Shown here: piece after piece, positions 24,446 to 37,780 of the stretch
Layout of the letters: the number at the start of each line of letters is the position of its first letter
Numbering within the stretch: position 1 is the first letter of the stretch
Assembly: GCA_027924585.1 (NCBI GenBank)
Contig: BSBM01000440.1
Location: 13,051,501-13,115,500 of the forward strand
DNA from: Larix kaempferi
Taxonomy: Eukaryota; Streptophyta; Pinopsida; Pinales; Pinaceae
Reading direction: 5' to 3'
DNA: 64,000 nt
Translations under genes and position numbers: made by a program
The notes under the pieces: generated by a model
What the model was told of the DNA's origin: nothing
What the model saw: only the letters and a program-made list of their open reading frames with translations
The model's database searches: none

Positions 24446-26642
24446 TCTTAAGAATATCAGTGAGACCCTTGAATTCAAACACGATGCATCTTAGAATTCA
24501 AGGAGTATGTTAGTAAAGGTAGGGTTTGGATATGTTTGTTGCATTAATTATCAAGAGTGCAAAAAGTTGTGTGTTGAATAAAATTGTCGCAGAAAATAGC
24601 TCAGCATTTCAGAAAATTGTGTGCATATATTCCGTTTGTTACTAAGATATGATTGTTGCATAAAGAGCTTTGGAAAGTGATAAAGTGAAGAAAAAATTAA
24701 TTTTTGATTTAAGTGTTATGAAAAGAAAGAAAAATTCTTGCATGAAGAAAATGTACAAACGTTGTTGAAAGATATATAGACATGGGTCTGCGCAAAAGGT
24801 GTGATTTGTATTACATTTAAAATCAATGTTTCTACAAAATTACATGAGCCTTATACAATGCAAATGTCAGAAGGAACTCCATGCTGAGGCCCAAAAGGTG
24901 TGTACAAGAAAACGAGTGAAGACGAAAAAATTGAGAATTGCACAAGGTATCTTTAGCCGTAATTCGAGGTCAAGTTCTAGTCCGACTGGTATGCAAAATG
25001 AAGCTCCAAGTCTACCAGTACCAATAGAGTACATTCAAAGGAAGAGAACACAAGAAGAAGTTGTGATAATGCAGACCGTGGTAGTTAATAATGCTGAGAC
25101 TGAAGCATGGACAGCTCATCCAGAATCTGTTGTTTTTGATGCTCTAGAAAATTGATCCGACGAGTGAGTTGAGTCAGTTGTTCAGCATGCCCATAATTCA
25201 CCTGTGATTAAGCATATTGACATTGGAACTCTTTTTCCTCCATCCAATTTTTCCAGAATCCCACATCAACTCTCAAGCGTGCAAATTAGGACTTATGTGA
25301 CTGAACAATTAGCCACACACTCTCAAGAGAATTGTTTATTCTATAGTAAAAGGAATCCATTGGAAAGAAAGGAAGATGATAAATCGGGGAGCAATGTGAC
25401 ACATAAGGGAAAGAGTGCAAAATGTGATGAACTGGGCATTTTCTTGTTGAGCTATTATAGAATTGAGTTGACGATTCTCGCGCACATGGATTTAAGTCGA
25501 AGAGATGCATTCGATATCGTACAAGTTGAAGAAGGTGGTGGAATCGCCAAAACTAAATGATGGAATTAATAAATTTTTGGAAACAATACAAAAGGAAAAA
25601 ATCCAATTCATTGCACCATACGATGAATGATGTTGCCCCAAAATTTCAAGTATGGTTGCGACACGTCATTGTTGACACACGAATTGAGTGTCATATCCAC
25701 TTTTATGCCAAGCTGATTGATAGATGAAAAACATGCCAAATCTTTGGTTTTCATGGTAAGGGATGCAATGACATTAAATGCAACAAGGATTGGTGATAGT
25801 GTAGTAAATGCGATAGAAAAAATAATCAGGCGCATAAAGGAAGTTCGCGGAAAAAAAGGTGCAAAACCAGTAAAGGATTAATTTTGGCACTGTGCAAATG
25901 GGACAAAAAGATGATTGCATGAGTCACTGTGCAAAGAATGATGAAGTGTTGTGACAGGAACATGAGATCAAGATACAAAATTAATATAGCACATGTATAG
26001 AGAAAGCAATCAAAGATAGTTATGAAATCAATATGTAGATTGCAGGATATCAACACAGAAGAAATGAAGCATGAAGACATGGGGATTTATCCTTGTGAGC
26101 GAATAGGTAAAGGCCAATGCAAAACAAAAGAAATAAGAACCAATAATTGTGCAAGTTATGTCACCTATTTTTCATTGATGTCAAATGGGGAGAAAAGCAT
26201 GAATTTGAAAGTACACTTGTCATAAAGGTGAATGCAATTGAGAAGTAATATAGCCGTGGAGAAAAAGCATGAAGCCAAGAGATAATGCATCTGAAGCAAG
26301 ACATACGAGATAGATGATGAAGAAGACGTGAAAGAGCGTGAAGAATATTTTTGAATAAATAGCATGAAGAAGATACAAAGAAGAAGCACGAAGCTAAATC
26401 ACATGAAGCTAACCATGAATCATGCACCAGTATAGTGAAAATAATAATAAAGCATGTGATCTGAGCAGAGATAACTGAAAGCAGAAGAAGCACTAGCAAC
26501 AAAATGCGTAGATGTCAGAGGTTCAAACTACAAAAAGATCAGGGGGATCATGCACACACGAGTATTACTGCAACAAGCACAGATGAAGCATACAAGTCCA
26601 AGAAGATGATTATACACATCTTCATAAGGTGTTGACATCAAT
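24446..26642 (+). other. Internal region of the copia-like remnant, no recognisable gene
   Basis: Short open stretches (24826-25155, 25204-25560) show no domain that I recognise. The region is A-rich on the plus strand with scattered GCGCA and TGTGCA motifs. Confidence 0.45.
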
Positions 26643-26657
26643 GCAAAAGGGGGAGAT

Positions 26658-28893
26658 TGTTGAGCTTTGGTTGTCATTGATGTCAACTAATGTCAAAGAG
26701 GATGTCAACTAATTCCATTTGAGTCATTGATTTCAATTGAATTCAAGTGGATTCAATATTCACATGCCATATTGAAGAAGTATAGTAAAGCCACATTGAA
26801 GAAGTATATGCAAAAGCAAGATGGTGAAGGATATGGATGCTAGTTTGAAGAAGTATATCTAGAAGTTGAATCCGGTATGAAGAAGTGTGTCTAGGAGTAC
26901 ATCATGCATATATAGTTTGAAGAAGTACATAAGGCACATGTACTTCAGCAGGTCACAATTCTATCCAGTCATAGTCCTTCAAGGAACAAGCTAAAGTGTT
27001 GCTTGGGAAGAAGTTTGAATAGTGCGCAAGCAATCCAAAGAGTACATTGGAAAAATTCAAGTGTGTGCAAGTAAGTCTTGAGAAGATTCAAGATTCCGCA
27101 AGCAAGTCGAGTGGAGTGTGCAAGCAACATGGTACAAGAGATGGTTGGAAATATATACAAGTTCCAAAAGCACGCAAGTCATCTACAATCATAAGAATCT
27201 TTCAGTTGTTGAAGCACGCACAAGCTTCAAGAAGGGTATAGTAGTTGAAGTCAACATATGCACAAATTCCATATCCAATGACACAACGAGTGTGAAAAAT
27301 CCATAAGTGATGGTACCGCAAGGGTCAAAGTCCCACCAAGTCAAAGATCACTTATGCGCAAGTTCCACAAAGCATTAATACATCAAGTGCGCAAGACCCA
27401 CAAGAGATGGTACAACACAGGTGAAAGTCCCACCAAGTTGAGGACCATGTATGCGCAGTACCCACAAAGAAAGGACACATCAACAACACAGATTATGACA
27501 TGTGGCATAAGCACAATCCGTGAAACAAAAAAGAAGGAATGCCACAACTAACTTGTGGACATACAATCCATGTAGGACATGTATAAATAGTGAAGCAAGT
27601 TGGAGATTTGAAGTAAGCTTGATGGCGAGGTAGAAGAGCTTCTAAGTGGAAGATACAGATTTATATTCGGGGAATCACGAGCTCAGGGTACAAAATAGTA
27701 TGATCTAGCGAGGAGCTGAGTGCGCAAAAGCATAGGAATGATTGAACTGATGGTGCGCAGAATGATGCTGTAGATCTGTGACGATTGCGCAAAGACAAAA
27801 AGGTAGAATGAAGAAGATGCACACGTGCATTAGGACCAAATGATAGTAGCACAAGAAACACACAGATAGTCACTGATGTTTTAAAGGAAGAAGTGTGGAC
27901 ACAGAACTGAGGTATATCAAAATATGCACAAAAGTTCAGTTGATGCACGAATGTTGAATTGAGGTGTGCGAAGCAAATAAGTTCATTATATGTGTGATGA
28001 CAGAACAATAACATAATCTAGTATGTGCATCATGATGAGGATGATATGAGGAAAGTGAATTACATATAAATGATGAATCATAAGATGCACAACATGTCGC
28101 AGATTGTCTAAAATACCGTGGCACTTAGACCAAGCAGACACACCTAAGTAAATGCCCAGTTACACCTGATACAGGTGCGTAATCTTAGAACAACAAGTTA
28201 CTAATTAAAGAACAATATCAGTTGGTTAGTGCAGTTGCGCAATAGTAGAATGACACAGCTAATTAGTGGCGCAGAATTTAGTAGATGAAGTAGCACACGA
28301 TATATGAAGTGTCATCAACAAAAGTGGAGAATTGAGTGGAATGATAAGTCAAGTGATGTATGCAGAGAAGTGACAGCTATAAGAATACATACAGAAGGTG
28401 CGCATAATAGAATGAACATCAGGAGATCAAATGTGTGTGCATGTTGGAAGTTCAGTAAGGAAACATTTTATTTTGTATATCTTGGCGACAGGACAAGGAA
28501 AGGAATAGGGGGTCGTAGGCTCCTTCCAGTTGGTGCTGGAGAAGCCATGGAGTTGGTGCTTCCTTCAGGCCGGTGCTTGTAAAACCAAGGGGCTGGTTCC
28601 TCCTTCCAATTGGTGCTGGTAAACATAGGAAGTCGGTGCTTCATTGAATGTAATATTTTCATTACAAAAGAGCATTATGTGGTTTTATCCCATCTAGGTT
28701 CCCACGTCAAAATATTGTTTGTTCCGTGTTCTTTGTATTGGTGCATATATGGATGAATGATTTTATTTATATTGGATTCATAACTAAAGATCAAGATTAA
28801 CTTAAGACTAATCTTTTAAGGAAGGTAAAAAATTGTTGATAACTACATTAATACTGATTCACCCCCCCTCTCAATATTAAATCGATTCCAACA
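26658..28893 (+). repeat. Long 3' LTR (~2.2 kb) of the copia-like remnant
   Basis: AAAAGGGGGAGATTG (26645-26657) is a polypurine tract ending at TGTTGAGCTTTGG. The right end ATCGATTCCAACA at 28893 is a typical LTR terminus, preceded by CCCCCCCTCTCAATATTA. No second copy is in the window, so the boundaries rest on terminal motifs alone. Internal short repeats include GGTGCTGGTAAA-type copies around 28530-28640. Confidence 0.65.
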
Positions 28894-29808
28894 CTCTTTT
28901 CTTATTTCTTGTAAATTTTAAACCCTCTCTCTCTCTCTCATGGAATCCATGAATTAGTTGTGTTCTAATTTACAAAACTAAAATTGGAAATTCTCTCTCT
29001 CTTTCCAAACACACACACACACATGACCAATCACAAGTTTAGTAATGGAATCCATGATTTGCTTGTGATATATTCAAATTACAAGCATGAAGATCCTTGT
29101 ATGATCATGACTATGTACACTGCAAGACACTATCACAAGGAAAAATTCCTAAGTATTACAAAAAAATGAAAAGTTACAAAAATAAGCATTTTCCAAAAGA
29201 AAGTTTTGTGGAGTAGGAATTGGGATAAAAGTGAATAAAGAGCCGTGATCAGATTTGTAATATACATTAAAAACACTTTGAAAACATTCTTTAAGCTATC
29301 ACCAACACTAAAATCACACTCACAAGCATCACTTTATGCATTAGATAACATTTATTACTCATCAAAATCTATCTATAGAAAACTTAAGAATAATTACCTG
29401 CATAATCACCATTTCTCCACAATAAGCATAATTTAGTTTGGTTAGAGAAATAATTCCTTCAACATAAATTATTCACTAGAATAATTGATCTCTTTGTCAT
29501 TGTATATGACTTTGTCAACTTAGCCCACCTTTGTTAAAGGTTAAATATTACAAACGTTGAAGATTGATTTATAAAGGGTCATTACTCAATACATCATAGT
29601 TTTTACCCATTGGGTTTCTCCATTATCAATTATTGGCTTACCTCTTCATGTGATTGGTATTGTTTATTGTTTTTATTCAATTATATTTTGGTTATTTATT
29701 TATTGTTTTGATAGGTAGCCTTGCTTTTACATGCTTCCACTATAATAGAGCATGAGTATTACTATCAACAATATTGTCCCCTATATTCACCTAGGTGACA
29801 TAGATAAT
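28894..29808 (+). other. AT-rich sequence with microsatellites, probable LTR remnant at right
   Basis: No gene. CT runs at about 28925-28940 and 28991-29003, and an AC run at about 29009-29022. The stretch before the primer site at 29809 (including TTTTTACCCATTGGGTTTCT) looks like an old LTR end, but no partner is present. Confidence 0.45.
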
Positions 29809-30480
29809 TGGTATCAAAGCATGGCTTATGATAATCAACTTCATATTATATTGTATTGCTCCACCACTTCTAAACACTACATATGTGTCTAGTAAATTTA
29901 TACATATGAAATGTGTAAACACACTCTAAAACATAGTTATTTAATCCGTTATTGCCAAGTAAACTTCTAAATATCTATCTACTTAAAACCCAACCCAAGA
30001 TGGCAAGCGAAAATGAGAAAAAAAACCTTTTAATGAGAATGAACAACTCATAAAGCAAGTGCTTGCTCTGCAAAGAGAAGAGATGCATCATGATTTCAAT
30101 GAATTCCTTACTCGACTTACTAGCTCATTGGTTTCTACTTTGACTAACAACCCAACATGATTGTCTTTCAATAGGGTAAGCCCCTTCAAGGTACAAATGA
30201 ATCTATGCATATGTGATTTAGAGGGTTCAAAGATTGAGGTAGAACCTATACATAATTAGATACAACAAATTGGTGGTATTTCTCTATGAATAATATTTCT
30301 AAGGCTAAGAAAATCACTATTGCATCCTTTTGAGATATAAAAATTCCCATTATAAACTTCAAAGGATCACCCAATGAAAGGGCCCAATTAGATGAACCTT
30401 CATTGAAAGTGGAAAACCCTTTGATTATAGCTCAATTGCAATAATGTGGGTTATTATTTTAAATGAAATGTCAAGTGAAA
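29809..30480 (+). mobile_element. Trace of an old LTR element: primer site and gag start
   Basis: TGGTATCAAAGC at 29809-29820 matches the tRNA-Met-type primer site with one change. An ATG at 30000 opens a short Lys/Glu-rich frame. About 30220-30480 reads in broken frames like a capsid region (a WWYFSMNNIS and KAKKITIA type sequence). Lineage unresolved. Confidence 0.45.
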
Positions 30481-33400
30481 CTAATCTAACACTAATCCAT
30501 AATATCTAGGAGCATTCGATAACTAATTAACATGAAATAAATGGAGAAGTATAAAGAGTAGGGAGAATAGTCCACCAAATACCATCTACACAAACCCCAA
30601 GGCAATTATGAGAAACAAAGGATAGACTACAAGTAAAAAAGAGATACTTGCTTCACATCAATTTGTTAGCAATGCATATGATAAGTAAGCAAAGACATAT
30701 TACAAGAATGATACTAATCTACATATTGCGATAGACTTCCCTACAAGCTTCAAGAAAACTATGAATGGAGAAAATCACTAATACAATATTGGGTTGTAGC
30801 ATCACCGATTTGTGTCGCTATAGCCCTCAATCCACCTAGTTAAATTTTCTTCAAAATATTTAAAAAATATGTTATTATATTTTGTATCATGGTTGCATCA
30901 TTTATGTGTCTTCTTGGCATCACTTGTGCATTGCATGAATCGATCATGTGTCTCTTATGCCTTTTTTGCATAATTTGGCATTGAAATAACATTTTATTCA
31001 TGACCATATAGCATCATATTAGAGTTGTTATGAAGTTTGAAATAAAAAAATGTGCTTTATGAATTTGTTGTGTATTTTCACACAATTCCAATGTCATTAT
31101 TCCAGGGAGTTCCAACTAATCATCGACAAGACTACAATTTATATAACGTTATGTGAAGAATCATACGGTAACTATGAAGGGAATCATATAAATTGATGTG
31201 AAGTATCATAAGGTCACTGCGAAGTTGGGGGAGGGGGTGAGGAGAGAAATCAAATACCCAAGGAGGGGAAGATTCAAAGGAAATAATAATACCGTATATT
31301 GTACAACTTAATATAGTCAAAGTACATCATGCTTAAAGCACCAAGTGTAATACAATATAGTATAATATGCACATTTATATGAAAATATGTTGTTTTACTA
31401 CTCTAAGAAACAAAATTGTAGCTAAGAATTATAATAATATACATCCTCCCTATAACCCATCTCCTCTCTTCAAAATTTAGCATAATTAACTACACCAAAG
31501 AAGAAAAAAACCATCATTTAAGTTGCTACTAAGTACCTAGTATTGTGATATACCACTTAACCTAAATTCATTCAAAACAATTATTTCCTATTAACTTATA
31601 TGACTTTGGTGGGATTTATAATACCTTCATATCCTAAAATCACAATCTTTTGGTTCACCAAGGATTTAGGCCTCCCAAAACACATATATGCTAATAATAC
31701 TCAAAGATAGTTACATTATAGAGTAGGCATTTAAGTGTTCATCACTGAAGATCTAAGGAGGATGAACATACTCAATGACATATATAGGAATATAGACTTA
31801 TTTTTCTTTCCTTCACCCTGATTGTATTTACCATCATCTTTTGATTCATCTCCATCATTCATATCATTATTCTCTCCTCTATTTTTGTTTTCTCCACCAT
31901 CTTCTTTACCCCAAACACCTTCCTCCTTCTCCCCCTTCTCTCTTTCCCCCATCTTTTTTATCCCCTTCCTAATTGTCTCCATCCTTCGTTGGTGGAATGA
32001 TCTCCTTATAATTCCTATTCTTTCTATGGAGATATAATGTCTTGTAATTGCTTTTATTATTAACGAGTACATATATCAAATATAAGTATTAGAGAAATTT
32101 ATATTTTTTTTTAATAGTTGGTTGAAGAATGTGAGGGGGAGTTTGGGATCTCGAAATCATGCCAATAAATGTTTTATTTTCCTTGTAGATTGTATATTGT
32201 AGAGTAGAAGTAATGTTGGGGACAATTATGGGAGCTCTACCTTAGATGTGGGTTGCTATGCTCAACTAATTCACTCTCATTGTGTTATTCGTGATGTTTA
32301 ATGTGGTGATTGGAACCATTGTTGTTACTTCTAGAGAGGCAATTTTTTAGTATCCCCCCCTAAGGTTATACGTATAATAAACTTGGGTGAATCTCCATGA
32401 TAAATAGGAAAATTTGAAGGCTATCCTTTTTGGCAAGCTTTCAATGAGTTCTAAAATCTCGTCAATTCTTAGCAAATCTTTCTTTGAATTATAAAAAATT
32501 GTAAATCCTTGTTGAATCTTTCAATAAATGGCATTGCCATAATATCATAAGCTAAGTCACATTGGTAAGTTTGCACAACCATCAAGGAAAATGCAACATA
32601 CATAAAAAGGATATGATTTCTAAATGCCAATTTGAAGAAATACGCTGTCATAGAGCTCGAAGGACCAAACGGACCTATACAATTCACCCAAGCAATTCTA
32701 GGTAACTATTTCCTTGAAACAAAAATGGGAAATTATGTAACAAAGGTGTACTCAACCTTGGAAAATGATGAACAATCTGAACTCCTTCATTTTACTTGGG
32801 TTAATGAAAATGATGATTATACAACAATAAACACAATAGATGCAATAGATAATCATTCAACTCACTTAGATGTAAATATCAATGATTAGTCTATGTGTTT
32901 GATGGATATAAGTCACATGAGTGCACGAGAGCTAGTTGTTAAGAAATCCACAATAGAAAAAACACCATCTAATTCATTCAACTAACTTAGATGTAAATAT
33001 GAACGATTAGTCTCTATGTTTTGATGGATATAAGTCACATGAGTGCACGAGAGCTAGTTGTAATTTAAGAAATCCACAATAGAAAAAACACCATCTAATT
33101 AGCTTCGAATACTTTGTTTTTTTTCCATGTAATGCTAAACATAAAACCAAATATTATTTAAGGTAACCTCCTATTGAAATATTGTTGCAATTCTATAGTT
33201 AGAGATCAACATTTTAAGAAGTTAAAAAAAATGCTAACATATTAAATCAAAATGATATAGTTTAAAGATATTATTTTAAGTCTCGATGAGGATTTAAGGA
33301 AAAACATAAGCAAGTGGAAAAAGATTTTTAAAATTCACATCATTTCAAACATATAAGTATGAATTTTGGTAACATCACAAGAGCAAAGGATTGGTGAATC

Positions 33401-35409
33401 AACATCAATCCTTTTTTCAATCGACATCACCCAGATAATGCAAAAATTTATTTAGTGATTCAATGTATCTCTCAATTATTATTTTTTGTTTTTTTATTGG
33501 AAGTCTAGTTGAAGCGCTTTGTTTGAAGTTCATATTATTCCAAAGAAATTCACAATTTTAACTTTTAAGCACTAACTATTTGGTGAATTGACACCTAATT
33601 CTTGTTTCCATTCCCTCATGCAACTTAGATAGTGCAAAGCTTTATTAAGTGGTTCAATGTATTTGTCTAATGCTTTGAAAAGTCCACAATGAAGCATTTT
33701 AAACACAAATTGATTTTTAATGGATTGAATTTAAATGGATATCTTGAAATAAAAATATGAAATGGATGTATATTTTGAAATAAATATAAAATAAAATATT
33801 ATAGTGCATCATTTTTAATATTTAATATTTATATTTATTTTATGTTTTTTTCTAATTTAAAATGAGTTGAGTTTTTTCTAGCGGAAAAATTACCTTTTTG
33901 TTATTTCGAAGAAATCAAGGAAAGCTTGAAATACAATCATTACAATAGGGCTCAACAAGAGTATCATGTCACTTATAAGAATTAAACCTAGGTGGAGAGG
34001 GCAACAATTTCCTCCCAACCACCCAAACTACAACCAATGAACTTAAAATAAGTTGAGTTATATATATATAAATAATGAAAAGATAATAAAGTAACTTAGT
34101 CTCTATTATTTATATAAATAAAATACAATTGTATATAAAATAAAATAAATTCATATCTAAGAATTAATAAATATAATTGCCATAAAATTACATTAAAAAA
34201 GATTTTACTTATTAAATGTTTATCATGATGCAAGTTAAATGTGTTATGATTTTAAAGAAACTAACGTTTTTCTTATGTACGAACACTTGTATTGTAGATT
34301 TAATAATTGAAGTTGTTTCATTGGTAAGTCTACATCATCATATGGCAAATAATACCATATATTAATAGGAGATGACTATTTTTCCTCTCGAAATGATGCT
34401 TTATATTGTATAACTAGCTTATCATCAATGAGTTGTATTTTGAAGAATTGACATCCTTTGATATCAATGATAGTAGAGTTATCATCCAAAAGGTGTGGTT
34501 TCACAAAGCTTTTATAGTTAAAAATTTCATCAATGAAATATAGAACATACAAATTGTGATCTCCTCACATGATATATAAGTGTTTGTCATTTTGGATGAA
34601 AATATGTATTTTCACATAAATTTAAATTTACTTGACGAACTCACATAAGTTCCGTCTATGTCTCTATGTGTGTGTCCCATGGGGAGGAATCCAACTTTAA
34701 CAATGTCAAACACTGTCCTTGATTTTAAAAGGGAGAAAAATGCAAACACATATCTATTTTTGTTATCACTTACAAAATTATCAATTTGCAACAACAATAT
34801 TGGTGGCAATTTTCTATTTGATATGTAAATTTAAAGTTTTCATTATGAACACTTCTCGAATGTGCTTGCATATCATGTTTGCATGTAAAGCAAACATTTT
34901 TCATAAGACTTAGATGGTAATAGAGATTTATGCAATGGATGGTTCGATGTCCCCCTTTTATTAAACATATCTCCATATTGATTCATCATTTATTCTTCAA
35001 GATTCTTTAGACATCCAAGCAATGAAGTCACAGTGAATTTTGAACCCCTCTCCAAAAAGGAAATATTCAAGTGGCCAAAGCCCCTAGTCTTGTGTCCATG
35101 TGTAAACATATTATTCAAAGAAATGGGGAGATTCATGACATTATTAATATCCTTTACCTACTTATCCATGTTCCTCACTAGTTTTGGTTGGATTGTTTAG
35201 TATAGAAGTCTTTGACTTATCCATCTTCTAATGCACAGTTCTAAAATATGTGCTTGGACACTCCTTTGAAAATAATTTATGGGCATAGTACATATGGTGA
35301 GAACTTGCAATATGGTGATTATGGGTTATTTGAACTACTCTCAACCTTTCTACTTCAACTAGATCAGTGGTATCCATAAGCCTTTTCATGATTGAAATGC
35401 AATAATTAC
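30481..35409. other. About 5 kb of AT-rich intergenic sequence, no gene seen
   Basis: No domain is recognisable on either strand. Short frames (for example 32632-32889 plus, and a Lys/Glu/Gly-rich one at 31731-32072 minus) look like chance or low complexity. GAGGGGGAG at 32131-32139 could be a polypurine tract but has no support. A 121-bp tandem duplication is listed separately. Confidence 0.5.
32851..33100. repeat. Two-copy tandem duplication, ~121-bp period
   Basis: CATTCAACT(C/A)ACTTAGATGT starts at 32854 and again at 32975. Both copies run through GATGGATATAAGTCACATGA and AATAGAAAAAACACCATCT, with a few substitutions and small indels. Confidence 0.85.
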
Positions 35410-35414
35410 ACCTC

Positions 35415-37780
35415 ATGACCTTTGATCTCAACAAAGGTGCTCCGTGGATACCATCGTCAGTCGCATTTCAAGTCCGATTCACCATGAATAATGTCATGAT
35501 CAATCGTTGCATCATCGATGAAGGAACATCCACTTGCATTATGTTTGCAAAAGTATGGAAACGTTTAGGTTCACAAGAGCTAGTCCCTTCATCTATCACT
35601 CTTCGTGCATATGATGCGAGACCATCCCAACCAAGAGGATTGTACCAAAATGTCCCCATAGAACTGGGGAGCAAGACAGTTATGATTGATATCAAAGTAG
35701 TCGATGCAGAAATCGACTACAAAATCCTATTGGGGCGCAGTTATATGTATGCCATGAAGGCAGTTTCCTCCTCAATCTTCCATATCATGATGTTTCCCTT
35801 AAATGGGAAGGTAGTTACCCTCTACCAGCGTAACTACTATGAACCCAACACCACAAGAAATCCTGACAATGTCCTACCAACTATATTGAGAAATACTCAA
35901 CCATATGTTGATATTTCCCATGGTATCTACAAGGACTCCAATTTGTTAGCAGTATATTTGATACCACAACCTAAGATCCCTACAACGACTAATCGCCTAA
36001 TGTGCACAATTTTCACTGTAAAAAATGGAGCTGCCTCCACCTCAACACCATCATTAGCATCTCCGTTGAGCCATGGCATTAAACAAACATTGAGTCCATA
36101 AGTCCCACCGATCTTCCAAATCCCATGTTTGTACCCTCCCACAGAGGTACAAGGGACACTGGTTATGGCTCATTTAACTCTACTTGGGCTCACTCTGGGT
36201 ATCCCGATATGGTACCTTACACCACCTTACCCAGAAATGGCCTCCAAACCAGTCGCCCACTACGAGTTTGTCCCTATCTCAACTACCACGCCTATAAGGC
36301 TTGTAACACCTTATGTTACACCAACCCAACCTTTGACATATGCAACTAAACGACAACCAGCTGTTGCAAAGACGAACAATGGAGGCGCCAAACAACCGAA
36401 GTTGAAAGGTCCCATATTACCTAACCCGACGTCCAATTCATCATAGATCGCTAAGCCTAAATTATGGGGCATCAACTAATAAGTGTTTAAAGCTCCAGTT
36501 ATGCTCAATACTCCCACTCAAAGAGTTACACCACCATTTTCTCTTTGTGGGAAAGAAGGCCATGCAACCAACCTATGTCCTACTTTTCCAGAGCTAAGGA
36601 GTTTGCTTAACACTCCCATTAGCATAACACATTCTCCACCGACAGTAAAAGGGGGCACATATCCCTTATCCAAGACACTACGTATGAATCACACATGTGC
36701 CATATGTTCTCAGTATGGGAATTATACACACCATTTCCCTAACCTCCCTCGATATTGGGAGGCATAGATGACCGTTCGCCTCACCCAACCCTTAGAGGAT
36801 ACTTCACTCCCCTCATCACTAGAGGAAGCCCCTAACAAAATGGTTACTACAATTATCCCCACTAATCCATCCCCATGATGGGATGATTTGGCCTGACCAA
36901 TAGTCACCATGGTTCCCACAAAGCCAAACCATTGTCCTAAACCATACCAATGCCACTCGACTGTGCCACTCCTGCAACTTAATATCTCACAATTTATTCC
37001 AATGTCCTCTTGTCACCACATTTTGCAATTTGCGCACAACCCAAATTCAATTAGCTGATAACCTCACCCATTGTGGGACCACCCTCCTTATGGTAATCGA
37101 GGAGGAACCGAACTGATAGAGTACAATGCTGACAACAACACCTCGCATCTATAAGGAACCCCGAGAGATATTGATCCCCCATCACCAATTTCCCGTGAAG
37201 TGTTAGACCCATAATATTTCCTTGATAAGAGATCCTAGCACCCACCCCAAGCACTTATGCATATCTCGACATCCCGCATCTCGATTTTGTGCATCTTCCA
37301 ACCAAGAATGAAGCCCCCTTTTCCTTAGATGAAGACATGCTTGAATAATACGTCTTCGCCACAGATGATGAAACAATCGATGTCATGAACATCACTGAAC
37401 CTCCATGGGAAACTTTCCATCATAGGTCCTCAACGGCTAGTAGGTAGGAACCACACACACTACCTTTCGAATAGCAATATACGATTGAGTCAAAATATTT
37501 TATACCTCCTAGTCACATTGATTTGTTCAAAAATCTTATTCCTGCTCCGGATGCATTCAAAGTTGACAATATTCTTATATATCCCCCACCATCTAGGTTG
37601 ATATATCTGTCACACCACGAGTCATCGAAAACATCTCCATTGGGGATTCCTGCTCACCACAGGAAATTACCAATTTTATTGCTCTATTCAAAGAGTTTGG
37701 TGATGTCTTTGCATGGTCCTATGAAGAAATACTAGGTCTTGAGCCAAAAATTTTTGAACATCATATTGACACTTGGCTCA
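35415..37780 (+). pseudogene. Decayed Tat protease and post-protease zinc-knuckle region
   Basis: 35415-36101 reads a retropepsin-like domain collinear with E2: NRCIIDEGTSTC (D-E-G at about 35518) and ILLGRSYMYAM. After Pro-rich sequence, 36483-36767 keeps two knuckle remnants. One is FSLCGKEGHATNLC, with the first Cys lost. The other is CAICSQYGNYTHHF, with the His and last Cys lost. From 37500 the linker to RT reads FKNLIPAPDAF and then EFGDVFAWSYEE. Stops and frameshifts are frequent. It shows that the two downstream knuckles belong to the family and not to E2 alone. Confidence 0.85.

Larger units (their letters stand above)
23310..28893 (+). mobile_element. Copia-like remnant: partial gag, no pol, long 3' LTR
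   Basis: Contains the second half of a plant gag (23330-24445), about 2.2 kb without recognisable pol, a polypurine tract (26643-26657) and a long 3' LTR. The 5' LTR, primer site and first half of gag are absent, so the left side is truncated near 23310. Whether pol was lost after insertion or the family never carried it cannot be decided from this copy. Confidence 0.7.

Noticed and set aside
31731-32072. Minus-strand 113-codon Lys/Glu/Gly-rich frame
   Set aside because: Low-complexity pyrimidine-rich DNA read backwards; no domain and no homologous structure nearby.
32131-32160. GAGGGGGAG followed by TTTGGG as a polypurine tract and LTR start
   Set aside because: No TG start, no partner LTR and no coding remnant upstream.
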